From positions 27,704,001-27,768,000 of the forward strand of contig NW_026947507.1 in the NCBI RefSeq assembly GCF_034190915.1: a DNA stretch of 64,000 nt, read 5' to 3'. The first letter of the stretch is position 1; each line of letters opens with the position of its first letter. This document shows, in pieces, positions 12,876-24,803 of this stretch. The translations under genes were made by a program, and so were the position numbers. The notes under the pieces are model-generated. The model ran no database searches and was not told the origin of the DNA. It saw only the letters and a list, made by a program, of their open reading frames with translations. This DNA is from Cavia porcellus. Lineage: Eukaryota; Chordata; Mammalia; Rodentia; Caviidae.

Positions 12876-13249
12876 TGAATAGACACTTTGGTAAGCATGG
12901 ATAGCTTAAAATTTGCCCTGTTATTTTCAATTAATAATAAAATAATAAAATATATTTATCAAACATAAAGTTAAGAGATAATATAGCAAAGATTTAATAC
13001 TATGTTTACTTGTGGTATTTTACAAATTGGTCCAAATTTTCTCCTGTCATAAATTATCATTTCCAGGAAATGTTATGACTTAGCATCTAAGTATATAAGC
13101 AGGAAAATTCTGCTGGTATAGTTAAATGTGTAAGTCTAATGTGTAAATTGAGAACCCAAAAATTATAATTGTTAAAATAAGGTCAGTACATGAGGAAATA
13201 TTTATTGTGATGTAGGCTTCTGATCTTCAAATCATGAAGTGTCTATTCA
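12876..13249 (+). repeat. 374-bp segment with 13-bp inverted ends (left copy)
   Basis: Begins TGAATAGACACTT and ends AAGTGTCTATTCA, a perfect 13-bp inverted pair. The same segment at 23643-24007 lies in the same orientation, although the flanking arms are inverted relative to each other. No transposase frame. Confidence 0.75.
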
Positions 13250-13985
13250 AAACAAAAGAATGAAAACATTACCAGTCTTCAGAATCAGACACTTCAGAAT
13301 CAGACCAAGAAAATCAACAATGGCTACTATAATGTGTCTTTTTCTCTTCAAAATAGTTGTCCTCACTTTCACACATAATGAAATCAAATACTAAAAAACA
13401 GAATAAAATCAGTCAAAACCAACAATAAAAGCCTTAGGGGACTTCATAACAAGATGACAGAAAATCAGCAATGGCTATCACAATGTCTCATTTTGTTAAA
13501 AGTAGTGTTCATAACTTCACATGTAATAAAATCAATTCTTATAATTTCTTTAGGAGAAGTTCTAGGCATGTATAAACCTATACATGTAAATCTATCTTTT
13601 CATTTTAGAGGGAAAAAAAAACAAAACAAAACCAAGCAAAATATAAGAAAAACAATATTTTTTATATTGACTTCTAAATATTTCTATTTGGATGTTATCA
13701 TGAAAGGTATCCTTTCCTTAATTTCTCTCTTGTGAGTTTGTTTTTTAGGTACAGAAATTCTATTGATCTTGAGTGTTGACTTCGTATTCCACTACAATAC
13801 TGAATTTTCAAGCTATTTAAGATAGTTACACAGTTATCACACGTATATCTTGTACCCTGAATAACTACAACATTGTAGACGACAATACATAATGTATCAT
13901 ATATTATTAACTATCCTACTGATGCATTTTTGAAACTTGGTTTGTTATAATGTCTTTTTTTCCGCTTTAAAAATTAAAAACATAA
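13250..13985 (-). mobile_element. Antisense L1-type 3'UTR fragment
   Basis: Two or three degenerate units with CAATGGCTACTATAATGTGTC and CAATGGCTATCACAATGTCTC resemble the reversed L1-B 3'UTR (33120-33215) and the 3'UTR of the ORF1-only element at 35060-35300. Truncated at both ends. Confidence 0.5.
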
Positions 13986-14679
13986 AATAAAACAAAAAAT
14001 CTTTTCAGCAAAAAATAAAAATACTTTTGTCTTCTTTACCATAATCCATGTTTTCCTTTGTATCTTTTTCCAAATATATAACTAAGCTATTTTAAAAATA
14101 TTAATATCTTTATTTTCTAGCATCCCCTAAATTAACAGAAAACTTAACTTTGTAACATTTTCAACTTCCTTTTTTAGATTCATTCCCATTTCCAGTTGGA
14201 TATCAATCAAGTTGGATATCCAGTTGTCTCAGTGTTGAGAAAGAAATTAAGACACTAAATGTTTATAAAATTTGAAGTCCTTTTTGTATTTCCTGCAGCT
14301 CAATACTCATCCTAAAAGAATACACTGGGGAAATTGTTCCTCTGAAATATCATTAAAAATGGAAAGATTCAATTTAAATAAAATTTTCTGTTTGTTTTGA
14401 AGAACATTTTTGCAAAAACCATAAAGTATTTTGGAATTTTAATACTTTTATGGCACTAGGATATGATATAGATCTTCAACTCATAATGTTAAATGTGGAA
14501 AAATAAATTGTAAAGCCTCATTTCTATCAATATGGTTGATATCACATTCACCTAAAAGATTATTTTTAAAACATATTAAGTAATTTCCATAAGTGATAAC
14601 TCTTATGGTTTCCTGAAATATATTTTTTCTACTTAAGAAACTGTTCAATCTGTGACATTACTGAAAGTTACAATAGGTA
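13986..14679. other. AT-rich, nothing recognised
   Basis: No open frame over 60 codons of interest, no repeat family that I can name. Confidence 0.5.
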
Positions 14680-15225
14680 TTATATAGGGTTCTTTAAAGA
14701 TACGGAACCAGTAAGAAAAAAATGTGAATTTATTAGATTGATTAAATTAATCACAAGGTTGAAAAATTTCAGCATACCCATCTGTAAGGTGGAGAATCAG
14801 GGAAAACCATCACTTGGGTCACTCTAAAAGCAAGAAGATTCAGAACTTCAGTGGGTGGTAGAGCTTTAGCTGAGAATCCGGAGGCCAAGTTCTGAGCACC
14901 CCTGGAAACCACAAACACCACTCTCAGGATGCAAGAACTGAAATACCTTGAATTTGATATCTAAGGATAGCTGGAGCAGCAGAGATTGAGATTGTTCTGG
15001 AAGGAAGAGCAAGAGAGGCAGTTTTCTCTTTCACTTTCCTAATCCATCTTGACCCCCAGTCAACTGGAAGCTATCTACCTATATTCAGGGCAGGTATTTC
15101 TCAGTTCACTTCCCTACTCTGTGTCTCTGCACTGAAGAAACTCTCACACACCCCCAGAAACAATGAATTCTCCAGGCATCTCTGAATTCAGTCAGGTTGA
15201 CATCTCAAATTAAGCACCTCAGATG
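14680..15225 (-). mobile_element. ERVL-type LTR relic, antisense
   Basis: Starts GGGTTCTTTAAAGATACGGA and ends near CAGTCAGGTTGACATCTCAA, matching the layout of antisense MLT2/ERVL LTRs (GGGTTCTCTAGAG start; GTTGACA near the end). A degenerate SINE-like piece (TGGTAGAGCTTTAGCTGAGA to CACCCCTGGAAACC) sits at about 14853-14920. Family name is from memory of the motifs. Confidence 0.5.
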
Positions 15226-17810
15226 TCAGTGTTTATAGCTGGCTTCCCCAAGTTGATGATTCTCAAGTTCAAAACTGAGGAAGATACTATTCAACAGAGC
15301 ATTTATAAAAATGGTTGCTGGTCAAAACTGAAAGTGTTCCATGGATTGTTATAATTTCAGTAATGCTTTTTCTTCCCAACTAATTATAACTTTATCCTAA
15401 CTTTACATGTCTTTCACAATTATAACTTTCTACGATTGGAAAACACTAGTGAATTGTGAGCCCTTTGACAGAAATAGGAAGTAATTTCTCTCATATACAA
15501 TTATTCTTTTTTGTTGTTGTTTATGTCCTCCATTTCAAAATGAGGCCAGATTTCATGGGATGTATTCCTATTAAATTAATTCAGAGGAGGGAAAATGGTA
15601 ATTCACAGCTAATATCGCAACTGAGCTCTAAATTATGATGCAGCTTATTTCTACATTATTGTTTACTTTTTTGTATTTGAGAATATACAGTTTTGTAGCT
15701 AGACCACATGTACCTTTGCTCTCCTTTATTTCTTTGTTATATTTCTATTTTCCTGGGCTAACATAATGCACTGTGGTCACTATGTAAGTATTTATTGAAT
15801 AAAAAAACATTGAAATTTAAGTAAAATAATCTGTGTTAGTTTTCCTTTCTTGATTTTGCTTATTCCAAGTGGTGGCAGTAAAGGGTCCTTGCTTTAGCTG
15901 AAATAAGGAAAGGACAAAGCTGAAACACATTTAACTTCTTCAATGTATAGCAAAATATTCCCCCTCCCTCTCACCTACACACAAACATGCACACACAGAA
16001 AATGCCTCCCTACACACTCACATGAAAGGAATGTGTAGTGAAAAGAACATTACTAAACTGGCATATATTTCTTAATCTTGATAAACAAGAAATGTGCATG
16101 TGTTTCTATTTGACTTATTATCTGTTTCTTGTGTGTCACATGATTTAGCATAAGTTGCAACTCACTGACATAATTTGATAGACTAGTAGAAATATTTATA
16201 TTCCACCTTATGCATTCTACAGTACACCTGGCTGAAAAGAATAAATTATGTGTTCAAGAAGAGGTGAGACCACAATAGAGATATTGAGTTCAAATTCATC
16301 ACATAAAGCAGATGGCACCAGAGCTGTGTTATGTCAATGACAGTTTTCAAATGAAAAACCTTATACTTAGCCTTGAAAATGGAAACTGGACTTTCAATAG
16401 ATAGGTCACTGGATGAGGAATGATAGAAAAGCCTAAAATTTTAAAAAGTACATGCAAGAACCCCAGAAAATGAGTTAATCATAGTTGTTTTCAAATTCTG
16501 GGTGAAGAAGGGTATTATGATTATTTTTTTAACCAGAAAAATGATAGCCCTGAATCTATATACTCAAGAACAAATATGTCTGTAATAGAGTATTTATGAG
16601 AAAGAAGAGGAGACTAATATACTTTTAATTATTGATATCCACTCATAATTTTTTTATGTTGTGAAAATTCACGATTAATTCCATTGTTCTTTGTTTCACA
16701 TGGAAAAGGAATTCTGGAAAATTCCATTATTATTGGAATTGCTGTGTTTTACTATTCTAGAACTTTATATGTTGACTTATCCATTGCACTAAGATTTTAT
16801 CATTTTGCCCTTTCAGTAAAAATACCCAAGATTTAGAAATGCTCAATAGCTTGTTCATAGCCTTAGCCTCCTTGGTACACCTGCTAATATAACTCAAGAC
16901 CTTCATTCTTTTTTATATATATCATGTGGTTATTCTTTACCTGTGACTTCAAAAGGCCCCCAAAGAGAAACAGCATCAAATGCAACTACATTTACTAGTG
17001 TAGCCGGATCCTCCTCTTAAATGAGGCTTGTGTATACAAGAGGGAGAACATGGCTAACCCTTGTTTCATGTCTCCCTGGAATACTGGAGTCCTACCTTCA
17101 AATTTTTAGCATCTTGACACTTAACCATTTATAATCTGACTTCCTCTGCTTTGAATCCTGCCAAGAAAACCTTGGAGTTTCTTCTAATACCCACTCAGAG
17201 TAAGAAAGAACTCTGCCCTCTTTTTCACCACTTCATCCTTAGCATTCCAAGTGCTCACTGGGTATAAATAATGACTTCAAATTCAGTTTAGAAAGTTGAG
17301 ATATCCTGATAAGTCCTTAAATAAGAAGCAATGTGACAAATTTAAAAATAAACAGTTTTCTTAGAGAAAAATTTAAAAATGAGTATGTAATAAAAGATAC
17401 ATATAAGACATAAGTTCCTATATGTTCACATTTCAAGATGGTTTCTTAAGTCTTAAATACCATCAAAACAATCCAATCCATTCAGGAGAGCAAGAAGGAT
17501 TTTATGGCACATATACGAGGTAGTCATTGACTCATCCAACTGGAAGAATAAGTTTGTCAACAAAGAATGTGAATACACAATGAAGCCAACAATACAAACT
17601 TAACAATATAGAATAGAGTAAAATTAATCAGTCTAAAATTTAAAAAAGCATGTACTAATCTGTGAAGAATTATAGAAACATTCTTCTAAAATGTAAGCAA
17701 TTTTATATTCATCCAACATCAATAACTTCACTCTAGCTCAACTGAAATATAAATTTCTTATCATTTTATTAGATTAAATTTGAAAATATCATTATTGGGT
17801 TATGTAACTT
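15226..17810. other. No gene or named repeat seen
   Basis: 2.6 kb with no convincing reading frame, RNA gene or retroelement. Probably old single-copy intergenic DNA. Confidence 0.5.
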
Positions 17811-17822
17811 AAAGGAATAGTT
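17811..17822 (+). repeat. Target-site duplication, 5' side of ORF1-only element 1
   Basis: AAAGGAATAGTT, repeated exactly at 22309-22320. Confidence 0.85.
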
Positions 17823-18605
17823 GCTGATCATTTTAAAAATGACACATTGGTAAGCAGTAAGATACACAGCCTCCTGAGAGAGACAACACAGGTGCCAGAA
17901 TAAAACATCCTGGAGAGGTCCCGACAAAGGGAAATGGATCCACTCAACTCAGGAAGAAACTAAAGGGAAAAAGATCTGGTCAAACATGCAGTCCTGGGGC
18001 TACCATTGGAGCAGCTATGATTAGCAACCACAGTGCTAATGGATGCATGAGCCATCCAAACTCATTCAGATCAGACTTGCTGGAGCGGCCTGAACTAGCA
18101 TCATGACTTGCCAGAGCCATGGTCATGCTGAAGTCGGGGTCAGTGAGCCCAATGAAGAATGGAGCTGGCAAGGAACCTGCAGTAGCCCACAGTGAGTGCT
18201 TGCAATAAGACCCTCCCATGGGAAAGTGGCAACCAACTGGGCAACATGTTGCAATTGGGCAGGATGAGCATGAACAAGGAATGGCAGTGACTTAAGTTGT
18301 TTACTCTCTACCCAGGTCAGATTGGTGGGAACTGCTTGGCCTGTGTCACACCCCTGGCCAAAACCCAATAAATCATTCCAAACCAATCCCATATTTGTGA
18401 CACACACTAATGTGGTAAAGGCCCCCACGGGTTGACTGGCCTAGAGGGAAGGGACCAGCATATGCCATCCCTGCTTGCACCTCAATAACCAACAGCAAAC
18501 TGGAGAGGGCATAAATTCCTAGCCAGCATGCTTTAGAAGAACCACAACCAACAAGGAAAGGGGCTGGGACCTTCACTATCTATCTATAAGGAAGAAACCA
18601 AAAAC

Positions 18606-19664
18606 ATGGCAAGAGAAAGAAATAAAAAAAAATCCCAGCCCCCAAGTCTGTGAGTATTGATCCAGGAGAGGTACAGAAGAGATTGAGGGCAGCAAACATG
18701 CAATGTCAGACAAGGCATCAGCAGATATAAAGAGATACCTTTACGACCTCATAGATTAGCACAACACTGAAATATTAATTCAAGTAAAGCAAGATATAAG
18801 AAGGTTAATAAAAGAAAAGCTAAGTGCCTCTCAAGAAGACACAGACAGAAGAGTGAAGGGACACAAAAAAGGAGAGAAACATTCAATGAAGAATATTTAA
18901 AAAACCTAGAAAACATGAAGCAGATTCAAAGAGATTACAAGGAAATTAAAAACTCCATTGAAAGTTGGTAAAACTGCTTGAAATAAACTAAGGATAGACT
19001 ATCAAAATTTGAAGATAGGTTTGCAATATATGATCATGAAAGGAAAGACCTCTTAAAATAACAAGGAAACAGGCAATGACAATACAAGGGTTAGAAGATG
19101 ACAAGAGGATCTATATCTTAAGAATAAAAAATGTGAGTGAAGAAGCAGGAATTTTTAAAAAAGGAAATACAAAGGCTATTCACAGAAATAATTAAAGAAA
19201 ACTTCCCAAACATAGGAAAAGGAAAAGATACATAGATGTATGAGGCATACAGAACTCCAGCCACCTACAACCAAAACAGAGCTGCACGTAGGCATATAAT
19301 AATCAAGATCTCAGAACTTCAATATAAGAACAGAATATTAAAAGCTGTCAGAGACAAGAAAAAGATTACTTATAAAGGAAAACCCATCAAAATCACAGCA
19401 GACTTCTCGACACAGACCATCAAATCAAGAAGAGCTTGGGGTAAAATATTCCAAACCCAGAAAGAAAATAACCTCTCACCCAGATTGATGTACCCTGAAA
19501 AAGTGTCTCTAGAAATTAATGGAGAAACAAGATACTTCCAAGACAAAGAGGAACTGGGGAAATTTGCGACCAGCAACCCAACTCTAGAAAGAATTTTGCA
19601 GTACATTCTTGAGAGAGAGAAAAATACCAGGATTCCAGGAACAATGGCAGAGAGGCCTCAATGA
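18606..19664 (+). pseudogene. ORF1 of HAL1-like element 1, broken
   Basis: Begins with an ATG at 18606 followed by a Lys/Arg-rich start (MARERNKKK), as in the other two elements. The coiled-coil part (about 18700-19060) is broken by stops and frameshifts. The last 142 codons (19236-19664) are open and cover part of the RRM-like and the C-terminal domain (RHIIIKISELQYKNRILKAV). About 353 codons in all, typical for L1 ORF1. Expected role: binding of the element's RNA and delivery to an L1 ORF2 enzyme made elsewhere. Confidence 0.82.
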
Positions 19665-19787
19665 ATGGAGCAGAAAGCCGAATAAAGAAGAAAAGCAGAC
19701 AACTAATGGCAGAAAAAGAGCACAACAGAAATGAGGCAGAGAAGGTGCATTGTAATCTCTAACATAGATGGCCTTCACAGAGTAAAA

Positions 19788-19825
<38 letters not shown>

Positions 19826-19852
19826 ACACGCATGCACACACACAAAGGCACA
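19788..19852 (+). repeat. (CA)n microsatellite
   Basis: Impure CA run in the 3'UTR shortly after ORF1 of HAL1-like element 1. Confidence 0.95.
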
Positions 19853-21148
19853 GTAGATCAGGAGGTAGGTTCCACTGAGATGCTTTGTATAAAAAATGTA
19901 ACTAACCTGAAAAAGGGTTTATGGCCCGAAAATCCAATATGAGAAAACAGTGCTCTATGTGACAGGGAACCAAAGAGAAATAGGGGCAACTCAACCAGCA
20001 CCTGCAGATATGTTAGAAAGACAGGTTTTACAGGTTAAGGAATACAACTTGAGATCAAGTCCAGGAGTGAGAAGATTCAGAATCACTTAGGTAAATAGTA
20101 GATCCCCCCACAATCTAAAAACTAAGGGAGTTGTGGGACCCAAAGTGTGCAGTGCACCCTGTGCAAGTGAAAGAGGAAGAATACTCTAAAAAAAGAAGGC
20201 AGAAGATATTGTTAATAGCGTACCAGGATTTAAAATCCATGTTACTCACACCACTCTGTTTAGACGGATTATATTCTATTCTAGTTTGTCTACTTGTATT
20301 AGATTTGAGGGCACAGAGAGCAATCCCAAAAATAGCAAGATATTATATGGTAATCATCCTTAATTTCCTATTAACTTAAGCTGAAGCCTTGTATAACTTA
20401 CACTGTCTTACTATGATCAATCTTACTTGAATCTGGTTTGTTAGATTGCTGTATTGCAGTGACAGATTTTATTTGAATCTGTTATGATTAATAGTGTCAA
20501 GTATGAGAGTATAAGCAACTACACATTACATGACAAGATTCACTAGGATACTCACTCTGGTTTGATCATTACCAGCTTTTGAAGTTTTACACTGTCTACA
20601 AAGTTGTGTTTTTATTAATATTGTTATGTACTGCTATATTCAATTATACTACACCTGGTGATATAGAAAATTCTATTGAAGATAACAAGAGACAACAAAC
20701 TAACCATTGTAGATCACCTTGTATTATGGTGTTATATGACTTTTTTTGTTTCATGTTTTTATAAGAATTTGTTTGGTCTTGTCTTGCTTTGTTTTGTTTT
20801 GTTTTTTTTTTTTTCCTCTAATACAGAAAGGATAGAAATACCTGTAGAGACTCATGCATGTGTAGAACCTATAAACAGTTTATGAGAACTGATTATATAA
20901 TGAATGATGAAATGAACAACTACTTTGAAGAAAAAGAGACACCTAGTGCTGATTTTGCAACGTCTTGATGTGAAATCCAGCATACTATTCTTTGTTCAGC
21001 ATGATTTTAGCCTGTTTTGTTTCGTTTAATTTCAGCTTACATGAAGGTATGGACAGCTATTTTGAAGAGAATGAGAGACACTATGACAGCCACTGTTGAC
21101 TTCCCTATTGTCTGGTCTTGAAGACTTAAAACGCCTTTCACATCCTGT
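19853..21148 (+). other. 3'UTR of HAL1-like element 1, first part
   Basis: AT-rich noncoding sequence with repeated copies of a motif like GAACAACTACTTTGAAGAAA (20910) and GGACAGCTATTTTGAAGAGA (21051), also found in the L1-B and element-3 3'UTRs. Confidence 0.65.
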
Positions 21149-21162
21149 TCAGATTAGTTTTA
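21149..21162 (+). repeat. Target-site duplication of VNTR composite, copy 1
   Basis: TCAGATTAGTTTTA, repeated with one change at 22105-22118 (TCAGATCAGTTTTA). Confidence 0.75.
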
Positions 21163-22104
21163 TTTTATTTTGTTTTGAAAGTATACAACAGAACAAGTCA
21201 GAATAAAGCCAACTAAGATCAGACAGTGAAATTGGTACAGAACTTCACAGCAGGTTACTGGGATAACAGTAATAGGTATCACAGTATATTTTGTAATTTT
21301 TATAATAGTTGTTCTTTCAGTCATGTATATCAAAATGAGATGAAAGATAGAACACTATATAACTTATCAAAACAGAATATTGAATAGAGCAGTACCATTA
21401 ATCAGAAAAGAGCAAAACTAATAAAAACATTTGTCTTCAAAGAAATGGTAGAAGGAAGTCCCACTTATTTGCTATGGTCAACCTCCCAGGAGACGCTCAG
21501 ATTTCTGGTTCCCATTTGCTAATGGGTGCGGTGGGGGGAGGAGAAGGATGATAGGGGAAGTGGGATATTTGACTCTAGGCCATGTAGCAGTAGGTTCACT
21601 ATTGCTTACCAGGGAGGCAGGATGGTCACTGGTTTCACAGCATCCTTAGTTCCAACATGGCACGGATCTCCAGAGACACCGCTGGTTCTCACCCAGGAAG
21701 TGTTGCAGTCTGCCACACTGCCTCCGCTTACCAGGGAGGGGAGGTGCTTGCTTGGTTTCTCAGAGTCCTAAGTTCCAACATGATGCGGATCTCAGGAGAC
21801 ATTGCTGGTTCTTTCCCTGGAAGGGCTGCAGTCTACCCCACTGCTTCCACTTACCAGGGAAGGGAGGTACTTGCTTGGCTTCTGAGAGTCCTAAGTTCCA
21901 ACATGGCACAGATCTCAGGAGACACTGCTGGTTCTCCCCCTGGAAGGGCTGCAGTCTGCCACACTGCCTCTGCTTACCAGGGAGGAGAGGTTCTTGCTTG
22001 GCTTCCCAGAGTCCTACGTTCCAACATGGCATGGATCTCAGGAGACACTGCTGGTTCTTCCCCTGGAAGGGCTGCAGTCTGCCCCACTGCCTCTGCTTAC
22101 CATC
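21163..22104 (-). mobile_element. VNTR composite retroelement, copy 1
   Basis: A 942-bp insertion inside the 3'UTR of HAL1-like element 1, read on the minus strand as: about four 123-bp tandem units, a ~430-bp AT-rich body, and an A-rich tail (CAAAACAAAATAAAATA on the minus strand). A 13-of-14 target-site duplication brackets it. The body and VNTR are about 95 percent identical by eye to 55530-56552. It has no open frame of its own beyond VNTR artefacts, so it must be mobilised in trans. I do not recognise it as a named family; the plan recalls primate SVA, but no sequence is shared as far as I can see. Confidence 0.7.
21605..22104 (-). repeat. 123-bp VNTR, copy 1
   Basis: CTTACC landmarks at 21605, 21727, 21850, 21973 and 22096 give periods of 122, 123, 123 and 123. 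Each unit holds GTTCCAACATGG, ATCTCAGGAGACA and CTGGAAGGGCTGCAGT. The period is a multiple of three, so several frames stay open on both strands; those ORFs are not evidence of a gene. Confidence 0.95.
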
Positions 22105-22308
22105 TCAGATCAGTTTTATACTATGTTGTTTTGTATGCATTCTCTGTATATGAAGATATGGACAACTACTTGTAAGAAAACAAGAGACAATATGATAGTG
22201 AAAATCTCTGGTTATTTTGCTTTGAAATTTATGTCTCTTGCATTGTTTTATTATGTTCTGTTTTGCTGTGTTTTGTTGTGTTTAATTTTATCCTCTTTAA
22301 AATAAAAA
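22105..22308 (+). other. 3'UTR of HAL1-like element 1, last part
   Basis: Resumes after the composite insertion; carries GGACAACTACTTGTAAGAAA and ends in the A-rich tail. Confidence 0.7.
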
Positions 22309-22320
22309 AAAGGAATAGTT
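22309..22320 (+). repeat. Target-site duplication, 3' side of HAL1-like element 1
   Basis: AAAGGAATAGTT, identical to 17811-17822. Confidence 0.85.
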
Positions 22321-23642
22321 TCCATTTTTCCTCTCCTGGAAACCAATGAATTAACCTTCTTTCATATTTAGAGAAATGAAAATCTATAGTGATTCACCAG
22401 TATTCACTGAGAATTGATTCCAGGCACCTTTTCAAATACCACTGTGTGAATATTCAAGTCTTTTTAGTGGCATAATATTCACATACAACTTATGTGTACC
22501 CTGCTGTGTAATTTAAATCATCTCTAGATTGCTTATAATACTTAGATTGCTTATAATACAGAACATAAATGTTCTGTGAATACTTGTTACACTGTATAGT
22601 TTGAAAAATAAAAGTATCTGCATTTGTTCAGGAAGTTTTTACCAGAATATGTTTTATTCTTTAGTTGGTGAAATACAAATCTCACAGATATGGAGGCCTG
22701 AGAACATAGACCTGACAGTTGCTTGATAAAAAGAGGAGACTGAGCAATATGGTTAGAAATGCATTTAATAATTTTGATATCAGGCTATTGTCACCATCTG
22801 CCAAACTTGCAAAATTTTCCTTTGTTTTGTCCTAAGTGCATGTTTTACAAATTTTTTTCCATGGTAATTTAAAAAGTGCAACATAAGATTTTAGGCAAGG
22901 GAAAAACATTGCAGTTATCAAGTATATTTAGCAGAAAAAAGAAAATTGCTTTAATTCATAAAGAACAACTTCAGGTAGAAGAGCAACAATTAACCCCAGA
23001 TCTCACAACCAGATAGTAGGTGGAACCTATACTGGATAGTGTATACCTATTCTAGGATTTTTGGATTACTACATGTTGTTTAGAGGCCAACTTTAGGTCT
23101 AATAGTAAGATGTCTATAGCAAGGCAGCACAAAATTAGTAAAGTGAGTCTATTTAGAAACAAAATTTTTCTTACAAAAAAACAAAGTTTTCACAACCTTT
23201 TGGATGTCTTGATATTTTGTCTCTCACAGCATTGATGGAAAAGTTAATGAAGTCTAATTTATCTCATGTCTAGAAAAAAAGGATTAAGTTTAATACTCCC
23301 TGCATATGGCTGAGTGGTAATGGTGAGGTTACTAAGGCACGATCTTTTCTGGTGCAAACTCCCTGGTAGCTTTGCCATACCGATGTTAGATTGCACAGCA
23401 GGCCACTTCTCAAGTTTCCCTTTCCCAATGTTGGATTTAATCTGTGTGTTCTGATGGCTTTCCAGTTCTTATAGAAGTGTCCTCCTCATGTTCTCTGACA
23501 AAGATCTTTTACCTAATTAAATATTGAAACATTTAAAACAATCTTGGTAAAAGTTCTCAGACTCCTAGAATGACCAAAGAACTGCCAAATGTCAGAAGTC
23601 ATTTGGATAATATTCCAACACAACCCCTCCAAAAAGCATAGC
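22321..23642. other. No gene seen; possible ancient repeat at 22440-22620
   Basis: TTTAAATCATCTCTAGATTG and a short tandem TTAGATTGCTTATAATAC pair near 22530-22560 look like an old interspersed repeat that I cannot name. The rest is unassigned. Confidence 0.4.
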
Positions 23643-24007
23643 TGAATATGATCACTTTGATAAGCATGGATAGCTTAAAATTTGCCTTATTGTCAATTAA
23701 TAATAAAATATATGTGTCATACATGAAGTTAAGAGATAATATAGTAAAGATTTAGTACTATGCTTAAATGTGGTATTTTACAAATTGGTCCCAATTTTCT
23801 CCTGTCATAAATTATCATTTCCAGGAAATGTTATGACTTAGCATCTAAGTATATAGCAAGAAAATTATGCTGGTATAGTTAAATGTATAAGTCTAATGTG
23901 TAAACTGAGAATCCAAAAATTATAATTGTTAAAATGAAGGTCAGTACATCAGGAAATATTTATTGTTATGTAGGCTTCTGATCTTCAAATTATGCAGTGT
24001 CTATTCA
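23643..24007 (+). repeat. Segment with inverted ends (right copy)
   Basis: Same as 12876-13249 and in the same orientation, against the inversion of the surrounding arm. Its right end keeps CAGTGTCTATTCA (23995-24007); its left end is degenerate (TGAATATGATCACTTT). Confidence 0.75.
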
Positions 24008-24803
24008 GTAGCACTTCCTTGGAGGAAACAGAGAAGCATCAACTTCAGTTTTCATAGTAGGTGAATTTTACGGGAGACCCATGGTGAATTTCAATCCTGT
24101 TGAACAAAGAACTAATTGAGCCCTCACCTTTGGAAAATACTTCTTCAGGTCACATAGTTTACTCTTCTTTACTGCTCTCTGAAGACTATTAAAATGAGTT
24201 ATGAAAACAGACCTATATAAAGTATAGGTGGGTTTGACCACAGAGGCTACTATCAAGCTTGAACTACACAATTTCTTCTGTGAATTATTGTAATAATGGG
24301 CAATTATACACACCAGAGAAACATTTTTATTGACCTCTTAAGGGAGAGAGAATGAATGCTTGCTCATCTACTGAAATTGTTTATGAAATTTTTCAGAAAG
24401 AAAGCTTTATTACTACAGCAGATTCTACTGAACATTATTGCATTTAGTCTATTACACTTTGGTTTCCTTGCAAAATTATAGAAAACAAAAACTTAATAGT
24501 GATGAAGAAAGACACTAAATTATCTAAAAAAAAACATGAAATAACTATATATATATACACACACAAACATCCCTGGGATAAAAAAAACCATTGTCTCCAG
24601 AATTTATTTTATGTTGCTTAAATAATTTAAGACTGACAAAAAAACTATAACAGAAGTAAACTCCTTTTCATTCAAAAATATTTGTATTTTATCTATTGTT
24701 TGGAAGCTGACTCTCAGAAAGCAAAGTTTGCACAAATAGGTATACACAGACAAGCACATATAGGAACAAATGGTGGCAAATTAAATAAGGAATTTTATCA
24801 TCA
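24008..24803. other. Arm DNA, unassigned
   Basis: Reverse complement of 12096-12875. No gene recognised. Confidence 0.6.

Larger units (their letters stand above)
1..13249 (+). repeat. Left arm of large inverted duplication
   Basis: This arm reads as the reverse complement of 23643-40927. Anchors I matched by eye: 15-31 with 40911-40927 (L1-B target site), 4179/5752 with 33230 (1.57 kb missing on the right), 6014-6030 with about 32949-32965, the purine tract 8343-8746 with 29920-30170, the SINE at 10478-10562 with 28029-28128, 11119/11884 with about 27488, and 12096-12875 with 24008-24803. Short stretches I aligned outside microsatellites look roughly 90-95 percent identical. The left end of the arm lies outside the window. 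Both arms share the same nested L1 junctions and non-L1 sequence, so this is one duplication rather than separate L1 insertions. Confidence 0.9.
17823..22308 (+). mobile_element. ORF1-only L1 derivative (HAL1-like) no. 1
   Basis: A 4.49 kb insertion bounded by a perfect 12-bp target-site duplication and ending TTTAAAATAAAAAAA. Order: ~780-bp 5'UTR, ORF1 remains (18606-19664), then straight into 3'UTR with no ORF2 sequence at all. After the ORF1 stop it has AATGGAGCAGAAAGC and GAGGCAGAGAAGGT, which also follow ORF1 in the elements at 34588-37865 and 51323-57322. That shared junction argues for one ORF2-less lineage rather than three separate deletions. Half-L1 (HAL1) elements of this build are known in mammals. 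A separate retroelement is inserted in its 3'UTR (21163-22104). Confidence 0.85.

Noticed and set aside
21605..22104. CRISPR-like array
   Set aside because: Continuous tandem repeat with no unique spacers, in mammalian DNA.
21526..22175. Candidate gene with 41-residue repeats
   Set aside because: The open frames are a by-product of a 123-bp VNTR within a retroelement and occur in several frames at once.
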